From positions 912,868-976,867 of the forward strand of contig NW_006763302.1 of the NCBI RefSeq assembly GCF_000218685.1: 64,000 nucleotides of DNA. Reading direction: 5' to 3'. Numbering within the stretch: the stretch's first letter is position 1; the number at the start of each line of letters is the position of its first letter. This document shows positions 24,332-36,149 of this stretch, in pieces. The DNA comes from Serpula lacrymans var. lacrymans S7.9 (Eukaryota; Basidiomycota; Agaricomycetes; Boletales; Serpulaceae). A model generated the notes under the pieces. The model had not been told where the DNA came from and ran no database searches. It saw only the letters and a list, made by a program, of their open reading frames with translations. A program made the translations under genes and the position numbers.

Positions 24332-26096
24332 TGGGCTCTGCTCTAGCCCGGCCGCCGACTCAATCCCCTGCCGTCATGTGACTGTACCATTGAATGCCGC
24401 TATCAATTTATCCTCCAATACCACCTCCGATATGTCCTCTCCCAATGACTCATCTCAATTATACTCCATCGGGATCACTTGGACCCTGAATTCCCCTTCA
24501 TTCCCCTTATCTCGCGTGCTCCTCGTACACACAGAAAAGCCTATCAGTCTCCAGCTTTAACATAATCATCCAGGTGTGCACGGCAACACTCTCCAAGTGC
24601 TCAAACTGCCCCTTTCGCTCTTCCTGTCCTCCCCACCATCCCATTCACACATACCGTGCAAATTACACTTTCCTTTTTTCTCTCCCCATTAAGCCTCTGA
24701 GCTGTCTTACTAGTACTCAGCCCTATCATATATCACTTCCTGCCACCCAACTCACAGTCCATTCAGTCACAATGTAGACTATTTCTGTATTCCTGTACTA
24801 ATCATCCGTTCATATGAAATCTCTTTATCCCCGGCAAGATGCGTCGTGGCGCGCTGATGCCTGATCCATGACAGCTTTGTGAACTCTCCCATTGCCAATT
24901 TGACCATTCTCAACCGGGACTCCTCTTTGCCGTCCTCAACCCCATCACCCACCCTTTGTGGGTGCATTTTCCTTTTCACCCCAATCAATCCCAGTGTTCG
25001 CTGAACCAGCTTTTATTTGATCCGTCTAGAATGTTTATGACTATCAATGCCTTCTGGCCCATCAGACAACTTGGCTTCTCCGGACCCGACGGCGATTGTC
25101 ATCATCCTGTCTCGTTGACGACAGCACTTTAGAGGATGCCATCGCCATTTCGTTCACCTGCCTTTCCCTCTCCCACAGTAAACAGTCAACAGTCAACATC
25201 CTTAGCATGGTGTGAACGCGTGTCTTTTGGCTAGTCGTACTAGGGCCCCGTACATCAGACACGGACTTGGGGGAGGACTCGTGTTTCGAACGTTGAGGCA
25301 TTCTTCGGGTGCTGCGACTCATTCGGGAAGGGAACGCGTTCGTGAAGGCCCATCCCCCAAGGCCCAAGGCCTAAGACTCTCCCCGTTCACTTCCATACCC
25401 TAAAACACCCCCTATCAGTGCTATCACCCTCATCAGTCCCCATCATTTCCATCCCCAGTCTTCACTGGCGATTTTCAAGGCCCAAGAGGAACGACGGGAC
25501 GGACAGATGGGCAGGTCAAAAAGGCCCTTTTTGTCTATCTTCTATTTTCTCTTTTCTCTTTCTTCTCTTTTGAAACACGCCATCAGGGGGACGAGAACGA
25601 CAGAATCGCGAACTTTCTTTTTGATCAGCGAGGACTTCGGAAGGAAGGGCAGGGGCAAAAAAAGGGGGGGTTTTTTTGTTTCTCCTTCTCCCTTCCCCTT
25701 TCCCCATCCTTCTTCTTCCTTCTTCCTTCTTTGAAACCCTCGATCCTTACTCTCGTATATATACATTTTTAGGCGTGAGTCCCAGGCTTTCCGACCGGAT
25801 CGAAAGGTGTTATGGGCACGAAGACGTTTCATCGGGCACGTTCCATGGGTCTCCCATCCTGCGCTTTCGTTCGTGGCCCAAACCCAAACCCAAGTATAAC
25901 ACCACACGATCACGAGGCGTACGAGGACCGGGTGGTACGCCCTATCTCTCTCTCTCTCTTTTTCATACCGGCGGGTAAATGCCATCTCCCCCTCGAAATG
26001 GAACCCTCTCGTCCATCATGTAGTACACCCGTTTTTTCAATTGAGTTGGGGGGTATTATAGGCATGACTTTTCGTTTGACTAGGATAAGAATCACA

Positions 26097-26118
26097 CACG
26101 CACACACACACACACACA
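26097..26118. repeat. CA dinucleotide microsatellite
   Basis: About ten CA repeats with one G interruption, in the gene-free stretch upstream of the monooxygenase 3' end. Confidence 0.8.
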
Positions 26119-26516
26119 AGTGTTTCTGTTTGATATGGACCCGGGAGTGTGGCGTTTTTGGCTGTTTATAACTTATCGTGAAGGGGGTGACACGTGTGTA
26201 AGCGTTATTATAGAAATGTATACACAAACCTATCAGCTGACACCACCTGGACCTATGCCTCGTTGCAATGTTCAGAACTTGGGGGACCAAAACGCCCTAT
26301 GCCGTTTTGCAAGCAACCCACCATGTGTACCCTGATAGAAGAACGCACTCGCCTGGATATAGACGCTCGATGGAAGATCACGATCTATGATGAATAACGA
26401 TATCCATGCAACATTCAATACAATCATCACACCATATTACATATCCCCAAACCCGTTCCCTTCCGCCCTAAACTTGTGAACAACTTGACAGCCATTTTCA
26501 TATGACGTGAACGGGT

Positions 26517-28457
26517 TCAACTTGGGGGCAGGGTGGGTAATCGATAGCCGTTCTGAGCGATCTCATTCGCTGTGTCCTCGTACGACGAGTATGCGTGAGC
26601 TTCGGCGTCAAAGCCAAACAGCCATTCCGGTCTAGGCATATCCAGATCCTCTCCTCGATCTCCAGGCTTCACGCGATGCCACTTGTCTCGAACAGCCTCT
26701 CCCATGAGCTGGCTCTTACGCACACGCTGATAGCTACAGTAGTTTTTTGTGTTTCCAAAAACAGATATTAGTGGTGAACGGATGGCGATGATGGCTGATG
26801 ATGGCGAGGGGGAGGCTGAGGCTGGGGGGGGGGAAAGTTTGACGTACCGAAGATTCTCCCAGGCTTTGACTGCTAGAGTGACTTGCCCCTTACCAGCTAG
26901 CTGGAGGACAACCGCCAAGGTGACTCCGTCCTCAATGGCCTGCGAAGCTCCTTGAACGCTCGTCCTACGGGCAGTCGCCGAGTTTCATGTCAACGATTGG
27001 AATAAAGTTTATGTCATGCTCACGTCCAACGAAAGAAGAAGAAAAAAGTACTAACAAAAAGAAGGAAAAGAAAGAAAAAGACTTACGGCAGGAATGGATG
27101 CGCAGCGTCCCCGATAAGAATGACGCGGGCTGACTTACTGATCCACGTTGGGAGCGGATCATGAACGATGAGCTTCCAATCAATACAGGAAGGCGCCTTT
27201 GAAAGCATAGCTGCGCAACGTGGATCCCACCCCTTTACCACCTCCAGCACGTCCTCCATCTTACCCGGAAAAGACCAAATATCCTGCAGCTCCGTATCGT
27301 CCCTGCCAGTAGGGGGAACAGCGTTAGTCCTGAGAAGAACGCGGTGGAAGCCAGGCAACTCTGAAACGCAACTTGTGGGTAATGACCCAGGAGATCGTTT
27401 TCCCGCCATGGCTGGATGAAGTGAGCATGTGGACGTCTTGTCCTATAGAAGATAAGGCGCCACATGGACGCGTCAGAGATGGCTAGGGTCTCGAAGATCC
27501 AAATGACCGTACCTATCCATCCATGAAAGACGTCACCGTCCTTACACATGTAACTTGTCATAGGGTCTTTATCGACACCTTGCTCCGCAGCGTCAAACCA
27601 AGCTCTGTACACAGCATACCCAGATGGTTTTGGTTTGTCGCTGTAGCCCTGGACGGAGAACAAGCCAGGTATGGTAGGTATGACGAAACGAGCGTCAGGA
27701 GAAATGAGCTCACCAAGACGTATTTCCTAGCAGGGCTTCTAATTCCGTCGGCCGCGACGACTAAGTCCGCCTCTATCCTTTCACCACCGCTGAGGATGAT
27801 GCCAGCCTTTCCTTCGCTGTCGTCTTCCCAGTACTCTGCCACTTCTGTAGACATGCGGATGTCTACCCCTAGCGAAATAGCGTGTTCGAATAGAACCTTG
27901 TGAATATCCGCCCGGTGTCCATTGTAACTGTAAGCGCCAAAGAGGGGTTGAATGGTAGGTTGAACTCGGACGAGCTCTCCTAGGTAGTTATGCAGGTTAA
28001 GAGCAGTGGGGTGCCCGCAGAGCGGCCATAATCTATAAAAAAGACGACATCAGAACGACAAAGTATAAGCATAGCAAGAAGGGGATAATACTTGTCATGG
28101 AGTCCCCATCGGGCCAAGATTCGACCAGCGTTGGGTCCAAGACTGAGGATCTACAAAACAAATTTCAGTGTCAGTGATTTCATTTGCCATACTTTCGCCA
28201 CATACGTCTCCTATGTGCAAAATGCTCATCATTAAGCGCATGTCGTCATTGCTATCAATGTTGAGGAACGACGTACCCTGAACCTTGAGTTCCTGTACTT
28301 TTTCCAGGACCACCACTTGATGACCTTTCCGAGTGCATTCTATGGCGCAGGAAAGACCAGCATACCCAGCGCCGACTATGGCAATTTTGATCCCTGTACT
28401 GGCAGGTGGCGCAACGCGGGCAAAGTTTTCATGAGTGCTCTCTGCTCCTATGCTCAT
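26517..28457 (-). CDS. FAD-dependent aromatic-ring-type monooxygenase, paralog A
   Basis: Nine exons (28457-28277, 28210-28206, 28150-28092, 28032-27714, 27648-27513, 27442-27373, 27302-27087, 26964-26848, 26733-26517) give 439 aa. The dinucleotide fold is IAIVGAGYAGLSCAIECTRK with the acidic end VVVLEK; the DG motif is VVAADGIRSPARKY and the GD motif RVILIGDAAHPFLP, the three FAD/NAD(P)H-binding signatures of the salicylate hydroxylase-like group. Exon 2 is only GAGAC; without it the frame breaks, with it the text reads VQGDILSLGPNAGRILARWG as expected. The likely reaction is NAD(P)H- and O2-dependent hydroxylation of an aromatic or related small molecule; substrate unknown. The C-terminus follows the family pattern ending in a WLFGFDAEAHAY block. 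Tandem with paralog B. Confidence 0.88.
28206..28210 (-). other. 5-nt micro-exon of monooxygenase A
   Basis: GAGAC between a TAG acceptor (CACATAG) and a GTATGT donor. Flanking introns are 66 and 55 nt. Required to keep frame and to give the conserved G-D-I-L-S sequence. Confidence 0.8.
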
Positions 28458-29677
28458 CTTGAACTCGTTTAATTGGCAGGTGGGGCGGGTTCAGGCTGAA
28501 ATATGGACATTGGGGGTATTTCGAGGGTGATTTGTACCCTTGGAATGTGAGCTTCTGCGAAGAGAGGCCGTTATGTCGCGCGATTATTGCATAGAACAGC
28601 TATACAACGTCCCTGTTTTTTTTCCTAATAAGAGGTTATGCCTGAGAATATGTCGCCTGAGCCTGGGATCGTGGTGTTCACGGTGGGAGGAGCGAGAGCT
28701 GCACACCCCGCGAGGCCCTTCGTGAATGCCAGCGACGGTCGCCAAAAGACTAATTTTTTTTAAATATCTTATCTTCCAGCTTCGTGATACCTAGTCAATA
28801 CTTCAGTCCTTGCATTGGATCGTGAGGCCAGAAGAGTTGCTTACCTTAGGTCTGCAAATTTAGCTTCAAGGCTTATCCTTGTGCCAAGCCTAGTTCGCTG
28901 GATGATACGATAATCGGCACATCCTTGAAATACTTGATCATGTGTGTCCCAAGCTTCCTATCTGTCCATTCGAATTTTTCGCTGTCACTCGGTCGTATGA
29001 CTCGGGCCACTCGGGAGAAATCCTGAAGGGGAAGAGAGAAGGCATACGGGCTTCACATTTAGCTATATTGCGGGGCTCATAGTTTTGCCCGGGTACAGAA
29101 CTGTCGAACCCACAACATTCGAACTGCCTGAACCGTTTGGCCCATCCATCTTTAGCTAGCAAACTTTGTCTGCCTGAGAATTTTGTAAGCTCGTGCCATA
29201 TGACTTGCAGTTTTTGAAATGCAGTTGGCATCTTTATCGAAGCTGATTCTAGAATATGAGTTACCCACTAAATAGGTATCAATGATTGAATTGGAATCAG
29301 AGTTGGAGGTACTAGCAACGCGCGGCGCGAGCTAGTCAGAATATTCCAGCGGCCCATCATACGCAAGTAACGACAGGCTCAGCCAACTGTTGCCTTGTCT
29401 GTTTGCTATTTTCCCCGCTGATGACTCTAACGTCGCTTAGAAATGCCCGAGGAAATGGACTGGGAACGGACTGATCGAAAACATGATCGGCATCAAAGTC
29501 TCGGCCGTGAGGTCGTAAGCGCGGAAATACAAAAGCTCTACTGAGATGCTCCTCCAAGTTCACCAACAAAATTTAAAAAAGACCATTCCAGTTGAATGTA
29601 TATGGCTTTTCCTCCCGTAACCAAGGCATTTCCAACAAAGATGCCTCAGGATCAGGAGTAGGGACAGGAAAAACTGA
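28458..29677. other. Spacer between tandem monooxygenases
   Basis: Holds the promoter of paralog A (left side of the gap) and the 3' region of paralog B. The short minus-strand frames (for example 28,938-29,231) show no known domain. Confidence 0.4.
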
Positions 29678-31502
29678 TCACATCAACTCCGGGGGTAGGA
29701 TAGGTAGCTGATAACCGTTTTCTTTGATTTCCTTCGAGACTTGATCGAATACTTTGTAAGTGTGTGCTTCAGCATCGAACGAAAACAACCATTCAGGGCG
29801 AGGCATGTCCAATGACTCTCCTCGATCCTCAGGTTTGGATCGGTGCCACTTGTTCCGCACTTCTTCTCCCATCAGTTGACTCCGTCGAACACGAAGATAC
29901 CTGGAATGACGGGGATCTCAATTACCATCCATCAGAATAAAGCTGAACAGCGTACCTTATTTTCTCCCAAGACTCCACAGCCAACGGTATATTGTCTTTA
30001 CCCGCAAGCTGTAGGGCAGCTGCGAGGGTGACACCATCCTCAATCGCCTGCGAACCGCCTTGTTGACTTGTACTGGACATCACAAAGACGATGGCATTGA
30101 GTGATGTGATCAATCAATACAATGATGATGATGATGAAACGGACTAACGGCAAGAAGGGATGGGCAGCATCTCCTATCAGCATCACTCGTCTACTTTTGC
30201 CTATCCAAGTTGGTAATGGATCATGGATAATGAGTTTCCAGTCGATACAGGACGGTGCCTTAGCAAGAATAGCAGCACAACGGGGGTCCCATCCATCAAC
30301 CACTGCCAAGACATCTTCCATCTTGCCAGCAAACGACCAGGAATCAGATATTTCGAAATCATCTCTTAAGATATCGAGATGAGCATCATCAAAGCGGCGA
30401 TGGGATGGGAACGTACTTGCGAGTAATTACCCATGAGATCTCTTTTCCGCCTCGGGTGGACGAGGCAAGAAAGTGTACGTCTCTGCCTAAAGAGGACAAT
30501 TGATTGGTTGGCTGAGTGTGTATTGTGATGAGGGCAGACAAACCTATCCATCCATAAAAAGAATCGCCATTTTTGCATAGGTAGTCCGTTAGCGGGTCCT
30601 TGTCAACGCCTTGTTCCTCCGCGTCAAACCAGGCCCGAAAAATAGCATATCCAGATGCTCTCGGTTTGTCGTCGTAGCCCTGTGATCATTTATCACACAT
30701 CCACAGCCTAAATTGATACCACTCACTAAGATATAATGTCTAGCTTGACTCTTGACACCATCTGCGGCGACGACCAGGTCCGCCTCATACTTTTCACCAT
30801 TAACAACTACTCCAGCCTTTCCATTCTCTTCATCTTCGAAATATTCTTCTACTGCATGGTTGAAACGAATATCAACGCCGATGGACAGCGCATAATTGTA
30901 GATAACTTCGTGTATTTCCGCTCGATGCCCATCATAACCGTAAGCACCCCATAATGGAAGCGGAAGCGGTTGCACACGAACTATATCTCCTAGATAATTG
31001 TGCATTACCAACTTGTCTACATGCCGACATATTGGCCATATTCTGGAAATTCCAGGAGTTTGGACATAAAATCGAAACCTGTCAGGATAGGCGACCACTC
31101 GGAAGAGGAAGATGACTAGACCTATTGTGCAAGCCCCAGCGCTGTAAAACTCGTCCTGCATTTGGCATAAGACTAATGACCTAAATCACGCCAACAGTTG
31201 ACATAGAAGTTCCTAACAATGAATACGGGGTACGTACATCACCTAACGATATGCATTTTGAAGAGAAGAATGTCAGATTTCATTCTAGCCGACAGAATTT
31301 AATTTCTCTAGAACCTACCGAGGACTTTGAATTCTGGGATTTTCTCTAAAATTGTAACTCTGTGTCCTTTCCGTTTACATTCAATGGCACAAGCGAGCCC
31401 GCCATAGCCACAGCCAACGACAATGATATTGATGCCCGTGCTATTAGGGGGTGCTACGATGCCGAGTTGAGGGTGTGAGTCTGATGTACTGATGCCTTTC
31501 AT
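29678..31502 (-). CDS. FAD-dependent aromatic-ring-type monooxygenase, paralog B
   Basis: Nine exons (31502-31319, 31242-31238, 31180-31122, 31042-30727, 30679-30544, 30486-30417, 30364-30149, 30072-29956, 29900-29678) give 441 aa. Exons 5 to 8 have exactly the same lengths as in paralog A and all splice phases agree. Motifs: IIVVGCGYGGLACAIECKRK (first fold, GxGxxG kept), VVAADGVKSQARHY (DG), RVMLIGDAAHPFLP (GD), and the closing MPRPEWLFSFDAEAHTY. The 5-nt exon GTGAT is again needed for LGDVISLMPNAGRVLQRWG. Divergence is substantial throughout, so the duplication is old. Function as for paralog A: flavin hydroxylase of unknown substrate. Confidence 0.88.
31238..31242 (-). other. 5-nt micro-exon of monooxygenase B
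   Basis: GTGAT between acceptor CGTTAG and donor GTACGT. Flanking introns are 76 and 57 nt. Same position and phase as the 5-nt exon of paralog A. Confidence 0.8.
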
Positions 31503-32764
31503 CTAAGCGAGATAGATGCACCGTCCCATAAGTAGCTCATAAGAGTCGTTAACCGACAGACCTTAACACCGTGCAAACTAATGGAATTGAAGGAGTTTTT
31601 AAGGTGATGGGGCAGGAATTGAAAGGGAGACTAACAGTGATAGAGGTGAAAAGTCCCTCGATTCCTTTGAGTGAGATAGTTAAGCTCGACGATGTCTGAT
31701 ACGCGATAAGAAAGCGGGGACCGCGTGAAACGGTGGTGATTTTTGATGGACTGGGGAAACACGGGACAAGCGGAAGTAGTATTATACTTACAACCAAATT
31801 CCACAAGCGCTGACATTGGATAGTCTCTTAAACAAGAAATAGTTTAATAACGGAGATCCTGAACCAACTTAGCGTCATTCTTCGTGGATCCGTCGATAGT
31901 CTTCATCGTGTTCATCTATCAGGCCTCAGATATTAATGGGGGACGAACGATGGACTGAAGTTTTAGGGAAATTAAGCTTGGCGGAGGAACACTAACACCA
32001 CAGTTCAATGAAGCGTGAGATTCAATAGGACGTTGGTGGGAGCTTGCGCGGGAAAACATAGTCCACATGATAACACCGCCAGTTCGAAGACATGCCCAAC
32101 CGCCGGGCACCCGGACATTTTCGAGGAGTCCATCATGAATCTTTGGGTGTATTAAGCACATTGTTATAGAAAGAGCATCCATCGGTGATTCAATCAAGTC
32201 CCCGCTGGATATCAGACCAAATCGTGGCATCCAGTATCACAGCACGCACCTAGTCAATACCGGGCATCGTTTACGAAAACCGGTGGTTGTATCACATGAA
32301 TAGGATACTATAGCTGGCGCATTCAACGTTATTATATTCAACACAAGCTCAGTGCAAAAGACTTGTCAAAGGAAAAGAAGAAAACACGCTCAATGTCCAC
32401 ACGTGACGTAAACCCGGCCTGTGCCTGGGGCTATCGCCGTGATTTCTTCAGACACGGCCGGTACACTGCCGGTCCTGGCCATGTTTATTGACATAAATTC
32501 GCATACGAGGCGTCTTCTGAGCAACGAAAAATGGTACATGATATTTCTACAAGTCTCCATAAAACATAGCAGACAAAGAGCTGGACATCTTGCGGCAGAA
32601 CACATGTGATAAACTGTTAAATCCGCTGGCGAGGGTGCGGTTTCGGGCTGCAGCTCGGTCATCGGGGATCCGGTAAACACATGAATCTTTCCCGGCCGGG
32701 CTGATTCATAAAACCCAGTACTCTATCCGCTACAACCACATTACCATTACCATCATCCATCACA
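31503..32764. other. Intergenic, divergent promoters of monooxygenase B and thiolase
   Basis: No recognisable coding sequence. The GC-rich segment at 32,400-32,700 has several CCGG/CCGGT motifs close to the thiolase start. Confidence 0.4.
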
Positions 32765-34217
32765 ATGTCGATGCAAACCAGCACCTCAAACGCCAAAGCC
32801 AGAGTTTTGGCAAAGAACGACAACGATGTCGTAATCGTATCGGCCGTTCGCACCGCTCTTACCAAGGTATGTGCCATATCGTCGTTAGTTAAAGTTCAAT
32901 CGCATTTATGTCGTGTCGTTTTTCAGGGAAGGAAAGGCGGGTTCAAAGACACTCGACCTGAAGAGTTGTTATCTGGTGCTCTACGAGCTGCTTACACGAA
33001 AGCGAACCTCGACCCCGCTTTGATCGAAGATATTGCTGTTGGTAATGTTCTCCCTCCTGGTGGAGGTGCTACTGGTGCTCGTATGGCAGCTCTGCACGCC
33101 GGTATACCCTATACAGCTTCCGTCGACACTATCAACCGTCAATGTTCTTCCGGCTTGGCTGCTATCAACCAAGTGGCAAACCAGATTCTTACCGGTCAAA
33201 TTGATATTGGTATTGGTAAGCTACATGATGTACTTTTGTGGCGACTTTGGCTTAGGCCTTCTTAGGTGCGGGTGTCGAATCAATGACTTTTGGATGGGGC
33301 GCCGGCACTTTACCAAGTGGATGGTCAGACGAGGTCACGACCAACCAGGAAGCCGCCGACTGTCTCGTTCCCATGGGCTTCACTTCTGAAAATGTCGCAA
33401 ACGATTTCAACATCACCAGAGAAGTCCAAGATCAATTCGCAGCACACTCCTTCCAGAAGGCTGCTGCTGCTCAAAAAGCTGGGAAATTCAAAGAGGAAAT
33501 CATCCCTTTGAAGGTCAAGTTCGTTGACCCCAAGACAGAAAAAGAATCGGAAATCATCGTCGATGCAGATGATGGCATTCGGGATGGTGTTACCGCCCAG
33601 AGCCTGTCGAAGTTGAAGCCTTCATTCACGAAGGATGGTTTTACCCACGCTGGTAAGTTCTTTTGTGATGATATGATAGGGACCTGCGAGCTCAAATATC
33701 GTGCAGGAAATGCTTCCCAGGTATCAGATGGTGCCGCAGCTGTGGTCCTCACACGTCGCTCAGTCGCTAAGCGACTCGGTCTACCTATCGTTGGGAAATA
33801 CGTCGCTGCAGTCGCCGTCGGTGTACCACCAAGAATTATGGGTGTCGGCCCCGCCTATGCCATCCCCAAAGTCCTCGAAAAAACTGGTCTTTCAAAAGAA
33901 GACATTGACTTCTTCGAGATCAACGAGGCGTTCGCTTCCCAAGCCGTGTACAGTGTACAAAAAGTGGGCATTCCATTCGAGAAGGTCAACGTTAACGGTG
34001 GTGCTATTGCCATTGGCCACCCTCTTGGTTGCAGTTAGTGTTTCTACAGCTTTCACCCCATTTCTATAGCTGATATATCATCTTTGAAATAGCTGGTGCC
34101 CGACAGGTTGCCACTGGACTCAGCGTTGCAAAACAACGGAATGAGAAGGTCTTCATTACGAGCATGTGTATTGGATCTGGCATGGGTATGGCAGCTGTGT
34201 TTGTCAACGAGCAGTGA
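32765..34217 (+). CDS. 3-ketoacyl-CoA thiolase (peroxisomal type)
   Basis: Five exons (32765-32866, 32927-33215, 33266-33652, 33707-34033, 34093-34217) give 409 aa, normal for the family. The acyl-accepting cysteine is in VDTINRQCSSGLAAINQ. Other thiolase blocks are EINEAFASQAVYSVQK, NGGAIAIGHPLGCTGAR with the catalytic histidine, and CIGSGMGMAAVF with the second catalytic cysteine. The enzyme cleaves 3-ketoacyl-CoA to acetyl-CoA and a shortened acyl-CoA in fatty-acid beta-oxidation. Sequence similarity points to the peroxisomal branch, yet the N-terminus (MSMQTSTSNAKARVLAKNDN) lacks an obvious PTS2 and the C-terminus ends VNEQ without PTS1. A missed upstream exon, atypical targeting or a cytosolic form are possible. 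Confidence 0.93.
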
Positions 34218-36149
34218 TTTGTGTTCTAGTAACTAGCATTTCTTTCCTCTGTATGTATTTCTTTGACATCACTATTTCTATAATTTCTTCGCAAACTTCG
34301 TCTTGTGTGCTAAGATGAAAGAAGAATGATGCACCACCTGTTGGTGTTTCCGCAAGTGCCACAGTCCACAGGCGAGCCTTTCTTTCTTCGTTACTACGAG
34401 AATGTGTACAACTTTACATGTATGCTCGTTGGCTTTTCGTCCATCGGTTTTGGATAGTTCAAGGGCCAACTTTGTCTCTAACATTGGAACTCATATATGG
34501 TTGGGTGCAAGGGAGCTTTCGATTTGCGTAGTTCAAAGACAGTACCATAAAACAAGGGATAGGCAAGTAATTTCTGTAATAGTTTGTCTCCTAACATAGT
34601 TTGTCGACAGAGTGTCGACAGACATCAAAATTCACAACACATGACCTCAAAACCTTCGAATACCAATCCAGACATTGCAGAAAAACTAGGGTTGCTCATG
34701 CGTTGACTCGCCGTCAAGTACCATTATGATACGCCATTTTGCACAATCATCATATATAAAGGACAAAAGCAATAATGTATTCAAGACAAATATATAACAC
34801 ATACTTGGATGTAGAATGTAGAATGTACCTCTCATACGGGCCGCCGCCGACCTTGAACATATCGGTGCGATCTTGGGTGAAAGGACTCCATCTCCCTGAA
34901 CGATAAAAGTTCAAGATTCTCCCGTTAGAGTGATAGAAATCAGAGGAGAAACCCAAATATCAACCCGCCAGGTGAAACTTTCGATAAGAAAGAAATGAGA
35001 AGCGCGCGTGTCGGTCTTATATAGTCCTTTCGCGCGCACGGACCACCATGAAAATAGTATATAGCTGGCGCTTCATTCAATAGTTCTGTTTTCCTTACAG
35101 TCACCTCGATCTTGAAGTAAACGTCCTGTTGCTTATACGACGGACGTTTCACTTCCCATAATCTGTAGGTCGAGAATAGGAATAAAAGCAGGAACTGGGC
35201 ATGCCGTTTATCTCTAATTTATTTACTCCACTGATCGAGCGGCTAATCAGCTCCTGGTACATCTTGTTTACTTCTTTCATGTCTAATGTCAGTTCAATAT
35301 AAATATACATTTTGAAACCATCCGATTCTTTGAACAATGCAACTTGAAGTTCAGTTTGGCGCCGTAAAGTCATTGACAACTTTCCTGACCACACCGTCCG
35401 ACATGGATAGATTCGGGCACCTACAGTAATGGAAAAGATGAACTGCATTTAGAAGAACTGGTCTTCGTCTGGCTCGATGTCTCGAAGATCAAGCCCATAA
35501 AACATGGTGTGTAGTCGCAGAATGCACATCAAGGCCTCTGAAGAAAACACGTTGGAAGAGAAACCTCACGAGATCAAGTTCAGAGGTCGAGCTTGGAGAA
35601 TGTACGGTGCTAAGGTAAGCACCCGTTCAATATTTCGAGTCTATAAACATGAATTATTTCGTCAGTCACACTGGTTGTCCATTCAAAATATGAGGGTACA
35701 CTACAGGGGAGACATTCAAATGATAAATCGAGAAATTATCATTACTGTCATTTTTCCACAAGCAAAAAATATAACAAGACTGTTGTTCGTGGACTTCAGA
35801 TAATCTTTATGTGATACCCAAAGTTGTGATTTGTTGGAGTAGAATGGGTAGGACTGTTTAACTTACCTGGAAGAAATCCTGCAAGATAATATAGTTCGAG
35901 TAGATCAGGCCTCGGAGAAATCGTTTGATACACTTTCTATAACTGCACGGGCCTCTCAGGAGTGTCACATGAATGCATGTGTTATCAATGAGAAAAGGGG
36001 CTACAGGCGCTCAAGTCGACTTGCGAGACGAGCAACATATCACGCGAGCAAAGTAGGAGGGCACGTGAGCGCTTAATGTATCACGTGACTGATCCCTACA
36101 GCAATATCAAAGGGCCTTTCAGCCAACTTGTTAGATCTATTACGCTTCC
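34218..36149. other. 1.9-kb gene-poor spacer
   Basis: AT-rich, many short frames on both strands, none with a domain I can name. A weakly coding-looking plus-strand stretch at 35,500-35,620 ends at a GTAAGC, but no gene could be built. Confidence 0.4.

Larger units (their letters stand above)
23455..26516. other. 3-kb pyrimidine-rich intergenic region
   Basis: No frame has a recognisable domain. From about 24.4 to 26.0 kb the plus strand is strongly C/T-rich, so the longer frames (for example 25,542-25,985 minus) are low-complexity artefacts. It contains a minisatellite at 24.23-24.33 kb and a CA microsatellite near 26,097-26,118. A noncoding transcript or long leader is possible but unsupported. 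Confidence 0.5.

Noticed and set aside
25507..25985. Overlapping frames of 75-147 aa on both strands
   Set aside because: They arise from low-complexity purine/pyrimidine tracts; no domain or codon signal.
28150..28280. Single intron in monooxygenase A from 28276 to 28151
   Set aside because: Joining these ends without the 5-nt exon gives DPQSWT in the wrong frame and an early stop, and paralog B needs the same extra exon.
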